Assembly: GCA_002393025.1 (NCBI GenBank)
Contig: DGIE01000019.1
Span: 1-25,403, forward strand
DNA: 25,403 nt
Direction of reading: 5' to 3'
From: Holosporaceae bacterium UBA3830
GTDB taxonomy: Bacteria; Pseudomonadota; Alphaproteobacteria; UBA3830
Shown: piece by piece, positions 1 to 7,881 of the stretch
How the letters are laid out: the number at the start of each line of letters is the position of its first letter
How positions within the stretch are numbered: the first letter of the stretch is position 1
The notes under the pieces: generated by a model
What the model saw: only the letters and a program-made list of their open reading frames with translations
Told to the model about the DNA's origin: nothing
Database searches by the model: none
Program-made: the position numbers and the translations under genes

Positions 1-1047
1 AATAGCAGAAGGTATCAACATTATGCTTGCGATCCCAAGGTGAAGGATCACATAAGTACCATAGATCGTTACTTTAATTCTTGGTATCGTATTAGTACTA
101 CCTATGATGGAAAAATTTGGCTAGTTTGTGTGGTAAATGATCGGTCTTTAGATAGATTTTGTCTTTATGATACGAGAACTCATAACTTGAAAATGCTTTC
201 AAATTTGAACGACTCTTTAAGTAATCATATAAACAAGTCCAAGGATAATATCGTAAATTCTTATTTGAGGGCTACAGAATGTCACTTCCTGCCTTTATCA
301 GACGGAGAATATTTACAACTATTTTTAACTCGAGGGGTAAACAGGACGGGTAAGTCCCCTTTAATTTTAATGATGAATTCTAACGGACAGTATAAATGGG
401 AGTATATGCCAATTGTGCAGGTATTGGCTAATCGAGGATGTAATGTTATATGCCTAAATTACAGAAATGATGATCTTCAAATTTCAGATTCGGCGGAGAA
501 TCTAGAAAACGTTGTTACAAAAGCTACCTCTGATATAGCACAAGTAGTTAATTGGTCTGTAAAAAATAAAATTGCTCAACTGGGAAATATAGTTTTACTC
601 GCAAAAAAACATAGCATTATTCCTGCTATGCAGATATTTCTGAAAAATCAGAAAAATTTTGCGGGATGTATTGCGATTAGTCCTAGTGACAACGATATAG
701 CACTAATAAACAGCTTTAATCTTGAACAAATGTCTAAGCCAACGATATTTATCGGACATTTCAATAATTCAGAAGAGATTTCTGCTCTTATTAATAATAT
801 TCCCTCTGGTATTAATTCAATTATTAGTTCCGGTGGTCTTATAAGTCAAAAATTGATTACGGGAATAGTTGAAACTTTCTTGTCTAAGAGGTTTAATAAT
901 TCTACGGTGGAAAGTATCCCCCAATCGGATATTAATTCTTTGTATGTTATGCATGATGGATTAGGTATGATTGAATCCTCTGAAAATTCGAACGTATACG
1001 ACTCAGATGAAAACGAAGAAGATTATGATAAATACAGATCTTTGTGA
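1..1047 (+). CDS. S9 (prolyl oligopeptidase) family protein, catalytically degenerate, 5'-partial
   Basis: The reading frame is open from base 1, so the gene begins upstream; GTG at 40 is the first in-window start-like codon but probably internal. Counting from that GTG (335 residues), residues 1-100 resemble the end of the S9 beta-propeller (YDGKIWLVCVVND, FCLYDTRTHNLKML), and residues 105-285 follow the S9 alpha/beta-hydrolase fold (SPLILMMNSNGQYKWEY, VQVLANRGCNVICLNYR, IAQVVNWSVKNKIA, FAGCIAISPSDN, PTIFIGHFNN). The catalytic features are gone: the oxyanion HGGP is NSNG (113-116), the GxSxG elbow is AKKHS (188-192) with Lys at the serine position, the aspartate after the HG strand is absent, and GHG before the last helix reads SGG (264-266). 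An acidic tail follows (DSDENEEDYD, 321-330). The fold call rests on my alignment from memory. The role is unknown; a binding or scaffolding role is inference. Confidence 0.75.
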   Translation, partial: NSRRYQHYACDPKVKDHISTIDRYFNSWYRISTTYDGKIWLVCVVNDRSLDRFCLYDTRTHNLKMLSNLNDSLSNHINKSKDNIVNSYLRATECHFLPLSDGEYLQLFLTRGVNRTGKSPLILMMNSNGQYKWEYMPIVQVLANRGCNVICLNYRNDDLQISDSAENLENVVTKATSDIAQVVNWSVKNKIAQLGNIVLLAKKHSIIPAMQIFLKNQKNFAGCIAISPSDNDIALINSFNLEQMSKPTIFIGHFNNSEEISALINNIPSGINSIISSGGLISQKLITGIVETFLSKRFNNSTVESIPQSDINSLYVMHDGLGMIESSENSNVYDSDENEEDYDKYRSL

Positions 1048-1134
1048 TTTTTATTTTTATTTGGAAGTTTGCGCTTTAAAATACAACCAAAATACTGTAG
1101 CCTTATGCAGGAATGATTTTTCAGTGTTTTTGTA

Positions 1135-1851
1135 ATGTCGAAGAGTGATAAAGTCTGGATTTACGGTAAACATGCGGTGAAGGCTGCCGTGCTCAATGAT
1201 AAGCGTAAAGTTTTTAGGGTAATTGTGCTTCCGCAGAATCGAGATTTTTTGGCAGATTGTTCCGTAAAGCTTGATATTGTTGATAAAGATTATTTTTTGT
1301 CATTGTTCGGGAGGGATACCGTTCATCAGGGATGTGCTGCGCAAGTTCTTCCTTTAGATGAGGTTTTTTTAGAAAATCTGCCAGATGACGATTGTCCGAT
1401 AGTTTTGTTGGATCGGGTTACAGATCCCCAGAATATTGGAAGCGTTTTACGTGCTTCTGCAGTATTTGGGGCGAAGGCAGTGGTTATTCCGGAAGTAAAT
1501 TCGCCTGAAGTTACCGCGGTAATTGCAAAAGTGGCATCTGGAGCTCTCGAATCTATTCCTTTGATAAAAGTGAAAAATCTCGTGCAATCAATCAAGATGC
1601 TGAAAAAGTCGGGGTATTGGTGCCTTGGATTAGATGAACGAGGCGAGAAAAAGATTGGAGAAGTCGATTTATCAGGTAAATTTGTTTTGGTAATAGGCAG
1701 TGAGGGACAGGGGATGCGCAGATTAACAAGAGAGAATTGCGATTTTCTTGTTCAATTGCCGAGCGTAGGGAGTTTTACGACTTTGAATGCAGCTCAAGCG
1801 GCAACGGTTTCTCTGTATGAAATTCTGAGACAAAAAGGGAGCAACAACTAA
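1135..1851 (+). CDS. rlmB: 23S rRNA 2'-O-ribose methyltransferase, RlmB/TrmH (SpoU) family
   Basis: SpoU-class knotted methyltransferases transfer a methyl group from S-adenosylmethionine to a ribose 2'-OH; RlmB acts on G2251 in the 23S rRNA P-loop. The N-terminal substrate-binding domain is visible (WIYGKHAVKAAVLN, 8-21; HQGCAAQV, 64-71). The three SpoU motifs follow: DPQNIGSVLRAS (98-109, with N100 and R106), VIGSEGQGM (186-194) and LPSVGSFTTLNAAQAATVSL (208-227). Motif 3 has TLNAAQAA where SLNVSxAA is usual, a mild deviation. At 238 residues it is normal for the family. The ATG at 1135 gives a typical N-terminus, though no clear Shine-Dalgarno precedes it. Its stop overlaps the plsY start by one base (TAATG), which suggests coupled translation. 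The exact target nucleotide is inferred from the family; another SpoU specificity is possible. Confidence 0.9.
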   Translation: MSKSDKVWIYGKHAVKAAVLNDKRKVFRVIVLPQNRDFLADCSVKLDIVDKDYFLSLFGRDTVHQGCAAQVLPLDEVFLENLPDDDCPIVLLDRVTDPQNIGSVLRASAVFGAKAVVIPEVNSPEVTAVIAKVASGALESIPLIKVKNLVQSIKMLKKSGYWCLGLDERGEKKIGEVDLSGKFVLVIGSEGQGMRRLTRENCDFLVQLPSVGSFTTLNAAQAATVSLYEILRQKGSNN

Positions 1852-2429
1852 TGTCAATACAACAATGTTTATATCCTATGTTTGCGTATTTGCTGGGATC
1901 TATTCCTTTTGGGCTTATTTTTTCGGAATTATTGGGGCCGGGAGGTCTTCGAGAAAAAGGCTCTGGAAATATCGGCAGTACAAATGTTCTTAGAACACAG
2001 GGGAAATTATTAGGAGCGATGACCTTAATTTGCGATTTTTCAAAGGCATTTATTCCTTGCTATTTTTTTGATGCAAATGATTTAATATATAATTTGTTGA
2101 TTATTATTGCCCCAACCATTGGTCATATGTTTCCAGTGTGGTTGAAATTTAAAGGAGGAAAAGGGGTTGCGACTTTTTTGGGTACGATCGGAGCTATTAG
2201 CTGGGTTGTGCTTTTGGGAACAGGGCTGATTTGGATCGCTGTTTTTGTGGCATGTCGTGTTTCCTCAGTTTCATGTTTGATCGCTGTATCCAGCAGTTTG
2301 CTACTATATAGATATGTTCAAAATGACATATTTGTGATGGGAGCTCTAATATTTTTAGTTATTTTGATATTCATAAAACACAAGGATAATTTGATAAGAT
2401 TACATCACAATCAGGAAATGAAGATATAG
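1851..2429 (+). CDS. plsY: Glycerol-3-phosphate acyltransferase PlsY
   Basis: PlsY is an inner-membrane enzyme that acylates glycerol-3-phosphate with acyl-phosphate to give lysophosphatidate, the first step of phospholipid synthesis. Conserved motifs are clear: GSIPFGLIFSELLG (16-29) in the first membrane segment, KGSGNIGSTNVLRTQG (36-51), a phosphate-binding loop, and GHMFPVWLKFKGGKGVATF (91-109). HKDNLIRL (177-184) is the usual C-terminal signature. At 192 residues it has normal length with several hydrophobic segments. The ATG overlaps the rlmB stop by one base and a GGGAG sequence lies just upstream. It heads the plsY-dprA-topA series that is common in alphaproteobacteria. The acyl-phosphate supplier PlsX is not in this window. 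Confidence 0.95.
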   Translation: MSIQQCLYPMFAYLLGSIPFGLIFSELLGPGGLREKGSGNIGSTNVLRTQGKLLGAMTLICDFSKAFIPCYFFDANDLIYNLLIIIAPTIGHMFPVWLKFKGGKGVATFLGTIGAISWVVLLGTGLIWIAVFVACRVSSVSCLIAVSSSLLLYRYVQNDIFVMGALIFLVILIFIKHKDNLIRLHHNQEMKI

Positions 2430-2438
2430 AGGTAAAGT

Positions 2439-3530
2439 TTGAAGGTACTTTCGAAAGAGGAAAAGTTTGCCCGTCTAAAATTAACACGAAGTGAGTCGGT
2501 TGGTGCCCGTTTGTTTTGGCGTCTAATTGGGAAATATTCAAGTGCAGAGAGATCTTTAGAAATTTTACGTGACCGTCCATCAAGATATAAAATTTGCGAT
2601 GATTCAGTAATTAAATCTGAGATTGAAAATACAAAAAAATTGGGAGCAGAGTTTGTTTTTTTTGAAGATGAACTGTATCCTCCCTTGCTGCGAGAGATAG
2701 TCGACGCTCCGCCTGTGCTAACTTTTTTGGGGAGCAAAGAACGCTTAAGGGAGTTTAATAAAAAAAAGCTGGTTTCAATTGTTGGAGCGAGAAATTCTTC
2801 GATAGTTGCGAACAAATTTTGTCGGCAAATTGCAGAAGATTTGGGGCGTAACGATATCGTTGTTGTTTCAGGAATGGCTCGCGGTATAGATTCCGAGGCT
2901 CACAGGGCAGCTTTGGTTACGGGAACGATTGCTGTATTAGCTTCGGGAATAGATGTTGTCTACCCTCCAGAAAATAAAAAGTTGTACGAAAATATAAAAG
3001 AAAAAGGAGTCATTTTTGCAGAATCTCCTCTGGGAACAGCTCCTCAGGGACACCTGTTTCCGAAGAGAAATCGGGTCATTGCTGGATTATCGGCTGGAAC
3101 AGTGATAATCGAGGCGGCAAAGCAATCTGGTTCCCTGATAACAGCTAAATGTGCTTTGGATTATAATCGGGATATCTTTGTCGTTCCAGGTTTCCCCCTG
3201 GATATAAAAAGCGAAGGAGGAAATAATTTACTAAAACAAGGAGCTATTTTAACTTTGTCTTCTCAGGATATTTTGGATCATATTCTACCTGGGAGAGTGG
3301 TTCAAAAAGAATTTCTTTTTGATAGTTCAAATGTTCAATTTGAAGCTAAAACTGAAGAAATTCATGAAAGAATATTGAATTTATTGAGTTTTACCCCTAT
3401 AACTATCGATGAGTTGGTTTCCTCCCTTGAGGTATCTCCTCAGAAAGTGTTGCCAATTTTGATGGAATTGGAGATAGAAAATAAAATCGTCAGACTTAGC
3501 GGACAGAGAGTGAGTTTAGTAAAGGGGTAG
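2439..3530 (+). CDS. dprA: DNA-processing protein DprA (Smf), TTG start
   Basis: DprA binds single-stranded DNA in the cytoplasm and loads RecA on it during natural transformation; it is also kept in many bacteria not known to be competent. Order of parts: an N-terminal helical (HhH/SAM-like) region at about 10-45, a Rossmann-like DNA_processg_A domain at about 75-285 with VSIVGARNSS (112-121), VVSGMARGIDSEAHRAAL (142-159), GIDVVYPPENKKLYE (170-184), FPKRNRVIAGLS (207-218) and QSGSLITAK (229-237), and a C-terminal winged helix at about 307-360 (ITIDELVSSLEVSPQKVLPI). The TTG start is chosen because an AGAGGT Shine-Dalgarno ends 6 bases before it and no in-frame ATG occurs before the conserved region. 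It begins 9 bases after plsY and ends 9 before topA. All core motifs are intact, so it looks functional. Confidence 0.93.
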   Translation: MKVLSKEEKFARLKLTRSESVGARLFWRLIGKYSSAERSLEILRDRPSRYKICDDSVIKSEIENTKKLGAEFVFFEDELYPPLLREIVDAPPVLTFLGSKERLREFNKKKLVSIVGARNSSIVANKFCRQIAEDLGRNDIVVVSGMARGIDSEAHRAALVTGTIAVLASGIDVVYPPENKKLYENIKEKGVIFAESPLGTAPQGHLFPKRNRVIAGLSAGTVIIEAAKQSGSLITAKCALDYNRDIFVVPGFPLDIKSEGGNNLLKQGAILTLSSQDILDHILPGRVVQKEFLFDSSNVQFEAKTEEIHERILNLLSFTPITIDELVSSLEVSPQKVLPILMELEIENKIVRLSGQRVSLVKG

Positions 3531-3539
3531 AGGAAGGTT

Positions 3540-5849
3540 ATGCGTCTTGTAATAGTAGAGTCTCCGGCAAAGGCCAAAACGATCAACAAGTATTTGGGGT
3601 CAGATTTTAAAGTCATGGCGAGTTACGGACATATTCGTGATTTGTTGGCGAAGGATGGAAGTGTTAAACCTGAACACGATTTTTCAATGATCTGGGAAAT
3701 GAGTGCTCGGGGCAAGAAGTGCATCCAGGACATAGTTAAGCAATTGAAAAATTGTGACGAATTGTTGCTCGCAACTGACCCTGATAGGGAAGGAGAAGCT
3801 ATTTCTTGGCATATAAAGGAGGTGCTCCAAGAAGCGAAAAAGCTGAAAGTTCCGTTTAAGCGCATAGCATTTCATGAAATTACGAAGGGGGCAATAAAAA
3901 CGGCAATAGAAAATCCACGGGATATTGATAGTTCTTTAGTTGATGCCTACCTTGCGCGTCGAGCCTTGGATTATTTGGTGGGTTTCAGACTTTCACCAAT
4001 TTTGTGGCGTAAATTGCCCGGGAGTAAGTCGGCTGGTAGGGTTCAGTCGGTTGCGTTACGCATAATTGTTGATCGGGAAGTCGAGATTGAGTCTTTTGAG
4101 AAGAAAGAATATTGGACAATTGAAGGTAAATTCATTGCCCCTGATAAAAAGATATTCCCCGCTCATTTAACTCATCACAACGGAAAGAAACTGGATAAGT
4201 TTTCTATTAAAAATGAACAGGAAGCTAAAGCAATTAAAGATGAATTAGTTAATGATTTCTTGGTGAGCAAGGTTGAATCAAAAATCGTGAAGCGAAATCC
4301 TGCACCTGCTTTTATCACTTCGACTCTGCAACAGGAGGCATCTCGCAAGCTGGGATTTAGTGCCAAAAAGACAATGCAATTAGCGCAAAATTTATATGAA
4401 GGTGTAGATATCGATGGAGAAACGCGAGCTCTGATAACCTACATGAGAACTGATAGCATAAATTTATCAACAGACGCTGTTAATAAAATTCGGAGTGTTA
4501 TCGAGGAAAAGTATGGAAAGGATTTTGTTCCCTCAAAACCTAGGGTTTACAATACGAAAGTGAAGAATGCTCAAGAGGCTCACGAGGCTATTCGTCCTGT
4601 CGATGCAAGCATTGTTCCAGACGATCTAGAGGGAAAGATCGCTAATGATCAGTTGAAGTTATACGCTTTGATTTGGAAGAGAGCAGTTGCCTGTCAAATG
4701 TCTTCGGCGGAATTTAATAAAGTTCAGGTGGATCTTAAGGATGAGAAGGAAAATATTTTCAGAGCAAATGGAAATACAATTGTTTTTGAGGGATTTCTAA
4801 AAGTTTATGTTGAAGGAAAAGATGATCCTGATGAAAATGAAGAGGGGTTACTTCCTCAGTTGAAAGAAGGAGATAGTACTCCATCAAATAAAATTGAAGC
4901 GTTACAGCATTTTACGTCGCCACCTCCGAGATTTTCTGAAGCAAGTCTTGTAAAAAAGTTGGAAGAACTTGGAATTGGTCGCCCTTCGACTTATGCAACG
5001 ATTTTGCAGGTTTTGCAGGATAGAGGCTATGTAAAGTTGGTAAAGAAATTCTTTATTCCGGAGATCAGAGGGCGTTTGGTTACATCATTTTTAATGAGTT
5101 TTTTCTCTCATTATTTGGAATATGGATTCACTGCTGATTTAGAACAGTTTTTAGATGATATTTCTAATAATAGTCGTTCAAAATTAGACGTTCTCAATGG
5201 TTTTTGGAAGGATTTTTCTGTTGCCATAGATAACATGAAGGATATAAAGATTTCTGATGTTATTGATAGACTGAACGAATCTATGGAGAAATTTTTGTTC
5301 ATGTCGGATGGAAAGGTTTCAAGGAAATGTCCGGAGTGTAATGAAGGTGAACTTAGTTTAAAAATAGGACGATTTGGTTCGTTCATTGGATGTTCTAGGT
5401 ATCCGGAGTGTAACTATGTAAGAAAACTGGATTCTTCTCCTATAACTCAAGAAGATAATGAGATGCTTGCGGCCAATGAGTTTCCGAAATTTTTGGGGAA
5501 TGATCCAATTGATAATGCTGAAGTTGTGTTGAAAAAGGGGCCATACGGACTTTATGTTGAAAAGAAAGATCAAACAGAGGAAAAGGGAAAGAAGAAAAAG
5601 CCTCCGAGAGCAGCTGTTCCAAAAACAATGGAAGCAGATAAAGTTGATTTGAATGCAGCTTTGTTTTTGTTGAGTTTGCCTAAGTTGATTGGAACAACTG
5701 GAGGAGAGGAGATAAAAATCGGCATTGGACGCTACGGACCTTATATATTCTTCAAAGGGAAGTATGTTTCTATCCCGAAGACGGAAGATATTTTTTCAAT
5801 AGATCTGCAAAAAGCGTGCGAAATCCTGAAGGATAAAAAGCAGATATAG
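3540..5849 (+). CDS. topA: DNA topoisomerase I (type IA)
   Basis: This enzyme relaxes negative supercoils by transient single-strand breakage through a 5'-phosphotyrosine. The Toprim domain occupies the N-terminus (RLVIVESPAKAKTINKYLG, 2-20; DPDREGEA, 80-87). The catalytic tyrosine is Y301 in ALITYMRTDS (297-306), and GIGRPSTYATILQVLQDRGY (478-497) belongs to the gate region. A single four-cysteine zinc finger is seen at C597, C600, C618 and C624. It is followed by two glycine-rich C-terminal repeats, one with KKGPYGLYVEKK and a final one with GIGRYGPYIFFKGKYVSIP. With 769 residues it is somewhat shorter than many alphaproteobacterial homologues (about 850-900). The ATG has a strong Shine-Dalgarno (AGGAAGG) overlapping the dprA stop region. 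It converges with tmk across a 52-bp gap in which I see no good terminator hairpin. Confidence 0.97.
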   Translation: MRLVIVESPAKAKTINKYLGSDFKVMASYGHIRDLLAKDGSVKPEHDFSMIWEMSARGKKCIQDIVKQLKNCDELLLATDPDREGEAISWHIKEVLQEAKKLKVPFKRIAFHEITKGAIKTAIENPRDIDSSLVDAYLARRALDYLVGFRLSPILWRKLPGSKSAGRVQSVALRIIVDREVEIESFEKKEYWTIEGKFIAPDKKIFPAHLTHHNGKKLDKFSIKNEQEAKAIKDELVNDFLVSKVESKIVKRNPAPAFITSTLQQEASRKLGFSAKKTMQLAQNLYEGVDIDGETRALITYMRTDSINLSTDAVNKIRSVIEEKYGKDFVPSKPRVYNTKVKNAQEAHEAIRPVDASIVPDDLEGKIANDQLKLYALIWKRAVACQMSSAEFNKVQVDLKDEKENIFRANGNTIVFEGFLKVYVEGKDDPDENEEGLLPQLKEGDSTPSNKIEALQHFTSPPPRFSEASLVKKLEELGIGRPSTYATILQVLQDRGYVKLVKKFFIPEIRGRLVTSFLMSFFSHYLEYGFTADLEQFLDDISNNSRSKLDVLNGFWKDFSVAIDNMKDIKISDVIDRLNESMEKFLFMSDGKVSRKCPECNEGELSLKIGRFGSFIGCSRYPECNYVRKLDSSPITQEDNEMLAANEFPKFLGNDPIDNAEVVLKKGPYGLYVEKKDQTEEKGKKKKPPRAAVPKTMEADKVDLNAALFLLSLPKLIGTTGGEEIKIGIGRYGPYIFFKGKYVSIPKTEDIFSIDLQKACEILKDKKQI

Positions 5850-5901
5850 CGGTGTTCACAAGCGAAATTTAATATCTACTTTATTTATCGCAAAGCTAAG
5901 A

Positions 5902-6564
5902 TTAGAGGGGTCTTCCTTCAATTTCGGGGATGAATCTTTTCACTGCCTTATATACTCTGGAAGATACTTTTTTTTCGTCTCCAGATGCATTTATTATTTT
6001 ACAGCGAAAAGGGAAAGCCTCCGAGATTTTCCGAAAACCATTTCGAATTATATTGTATTCATTTTCGGACATCATATCATAGTCGTCTAAGTATAGTTGA
6101 CGATGCTGAATCCTCTCTTTTGCTATGCTAGGAGGTAGATCCAATATAACTGTAAAATCAGGTTCGAAACTTTTGAGGGTAATTTCTTTTAATTGCATGA
6201 TTTGCTCTATCGGAATGTTTTTCAATATTCCCTGATAAACCAGAGAAGAATCATAAAACCTATCGCAGATTATAACATAACCTTGTTTAAGTAATGGATA
6301 AATGGATTTTATAAAATGCTCACGACGTGCGGCAAACATCAACAACATCTCTGTTATTGGATCGACATTCGAAGAGGTTTTCAATATATTCCGAATTTTC
6401 TCAGAAAGCTCCGTTCCTCCTGGCTCTCGAGTGATGTGAACCAAACTTCCTCTCTCTGTTAGCTTATTTGCCAGCAATCTTACTTGAGTTGATTTCCCTG
6501 TGCCTTCTCCGCCTTCAAAGCTGATAAAAAATCCCTTCTTCATTTTCGAATTTCTTGCACTCAT
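5902..6564 (-). CDS. tmk: Thymidylate kinase (dTMP kinase)
   Basis: It phosphorylates dTMP to dTDP with ATP in the cytoplasm, an essential step of dTTP synthesis. The P-loop is FEGGEGTGKSTQ (16-27), followed by the dTMP-binding TREPGGTELSEKIR (45-58), the DRFYDSSLVYQG motif (101-112) and a strand DFTVILDLPP (136-145). It has 220 residues, normal for the family. The ATG overlaps the dacA stop by one base (TAATG on the minus strand), supporting coupling; a second ATG at codon 8 (first base 6543) would give the more typical MKKGFFISFEGG start and cannot be excluded. The dacA-tmk order is frequent in alphaproteobacteria, where holB often comes next, but here the following gene is the convergent topA. 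Confidence 0.96.
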   Translation of the reverse strand: MSARNSKMKKGFFISFEGGEGTGKSTQVRLLANKLTERGSLVHITREPGGTELSEKIRNILKTSSNVDPITEMLLMFAARREHFIKSIYPLLKQGYVIICDRFYDSSLVYQGILKNIPIEQIMQLKEITLKSFEPDFTVILDLPPSIAKERIQHRQLYLDDYDMMSENEYNIIRNGFRKISEAFPFRCKIINASGDEKKVSSRVYKAVKRFIPEIEGRPL

Positions 6565-7754
6565 TATCTTTCAGATGTTCCGAACAATAAATAATTTATT
6601 GAGGATTTTGCTCTTCCAAGGATTCCCGCTTGTTTTGCTTCTTGGCAAGCAAATAAATCATATTTTTTCGAGATAAAATTTCCATAACGATAGGAAAGCT
6701 CTCCAACCTTTGATCCTACAGAGACGGGTGCTTCAATTGGTTCTTTCATTTTGGCTTCTATTCTTAATCCATTTTGAAATTTTTTCGGAACCATTATGTT
6801 TATATCTTCATGTGTACACACGTCGATTTCTCCTCTATCTCCCAGCCAGACTTTCAGTTTTACGATAGGAGTTCCTGCTTTTATCACTCGGAAATTTGTA
6901 AATTCTCGATATCCGAGGGCAAGTAAATTATTTGAAGCTAAAGCACGCGATTTCGTGCTGGAACATCCGTTTACAACTGCAATTAATCGCTTACCGTTAC
7001 GCGTAGTGGATGCAACAAGTCCATATCCTCCAGAGTTTGTATGTCCTGTCTTTAGACCGTCAACTCCCATAGAGTTTCCCAAAAGGGTGTTTCGATTTGG
7101 TTGAGTAATTCCATTGATGGTGAATATTTTTTCAGAAAAATACGAATAATATTCCGGAAAATCTTTTATTAATCGTTGGGCAATGATTGCCAAATCATAT
7201 GCGTTGGAGTAATGCTCTTCATCGGGTAATCCTGAAGGATTTGTAAAATGGGTGTTTGAAAGACCAAATTCATTCGCTTTTCTATTCATTTCGTCGGCAA
7301 ATATAGTCGGATCTCCTGAAAGAGCTTCCGCGACAACAGTACAGGCATCGTTTCCAGAGTGCACAATTATGCTTCTTATTAAATCTTCCACTTTTGCATA
7401 AGTTCCAGCTTTAAAAAAACTGCGAGAACCTTCCATGCTCTGGGCCTCTTCGCTAACAGGAAGTTCATCATCCATCTTCAAACGATTATCTTTTATTGCG
7501 GAAAATAAAAGATAGGCGGTCATCAATTTCGTCATCGACGACGGGGCACACTTTTCATGGGAGTTTTTATCGTATAGGATTTCTCCGGTATCAAAGTCAA
7601 TCAATACCGCCTGTTTTGCATCTGGTAATCCAAACTTTTGTTTTGAGAATAGGGCGACTGTTTTTTTTGATGGGGATTTGTTAAGAGATACCTTTTTTTT
7701 ACAGTCAACATTGAACACGACAACGACAGATAAAATTAACAGAATTTTCTTCAT
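6564..7754 (-). CDS. dacA: D-alanyl-D-alanine carboxypeptidase (S11, PBP5/6-like)
   Basis: This periplasmic low-molecular-weight penicillin-binding protein removes the terminal D-Ala from peptidoglycan pentapeptides. The S11 catalytic motifs are complete: SMTK (73-76) with the nucleophile Ser and general base Lys, SGN (133-135) and KTG (235-237). A PBP5-type C-terminal beta domain covers about 285-375 (GTPIVKLKVWLGDRGEIDV), then a short stretch, GRAKSSINYLLFGTSER (380-396), that could be an amphipathic membrane anchor. The N-terminus has a charged then hydrophobic segment (KKILLILSVVVVF, 2-14) like a signal peptide. The sequence after it, FNVDCKKK, puts a Cys where a lipobox would be but with Asp at -1, so lipidation is doubtful. 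It overlaps tmk by one base. A plausible promoter lies at 7782-7810. Confidence 0.94.
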   Translation of the reverse strand: MKKILLILSVVVVFNVDCKKKVSLNKSPSKKTVALFSKQKFGLPDAKQAVLIDFDTGEILYDKNSHEKCAPSSMTKLMTAYLLFSAIKDNRLKMDDELPVSEEAQSMEGSRSFFKAGTYAKVEDLIRSIIVHSGNDACTVVAEALSGDPTIFADEMNRKANEFGLSNTHFTNPSGLPDEEHYSNAYDLAIIAQRLIKDFPEYYSYFSEKIFTINGITQPNRNTLLGNSMGVDGLKTGHTNSGGYGLVASTTRNGKRLIAVVNGCSSTKSRALASNNLLALGYREFTNFRVIKAGTPIVKLKVWLGDRGEIDVCTHEDINIMVPKKFQNGLRIEAKMKEPIEAPVSVGSKVGELSYRYGNFISKKYDLFACQEAKQAGILGRAKSSINYLLFGTSER

Positions 7755-7781
7755 TTAACTTAATTCCTCTACACAGTTCCA

Positions 7782-7810
7782 AATATAGCGTATAAGCACG
7801 TCTTTTTTAA
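7782..7810 (-). promoter_or_regulatory. Candidate sigma70-type promoter for dacA-tmk
   Basis: Reading the minus strand, TTAAAA (7810-7805, 4 of 6 matches to the -35 consensus), a 17-base spacer, and TATATT (7787-7782, 5 of 6 matches to -10) lie about 28 bases ahead of the dacA ATG. An AGAGGA Shine-Dalgarno stands between them and the start codon. The region is AT-rich, so chance similarity is possible. No transcript data support it. Confidence 0.4.
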
Positions 7811-7881
7811 TCGCTATGAATAAAAAAATCTACACAATAAAAAACTAATTAGAATAATCTTTAGCGTGGAGATGCTAACAT

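Noticed and set aside
610..630. Hairpin CATAGCA/TGCTATG inside the S9-like gene
   Set aside because: Within coding sequence, 7-bp stem, no supporting context; likely chance.
5850..5901. Bidirectional terminator between topA and tmk
   Set aside because: The best pairing is a 4-bp GCGA/TCGC stem with a very long loop; not credible.
7858..7881. TTAGC-N8-GCTAA stem downstream of the GT39 gene as an intrinsic terminator
   Set aside because: The stem is only 5 bp and the nearest T run is about 16 bases further on.
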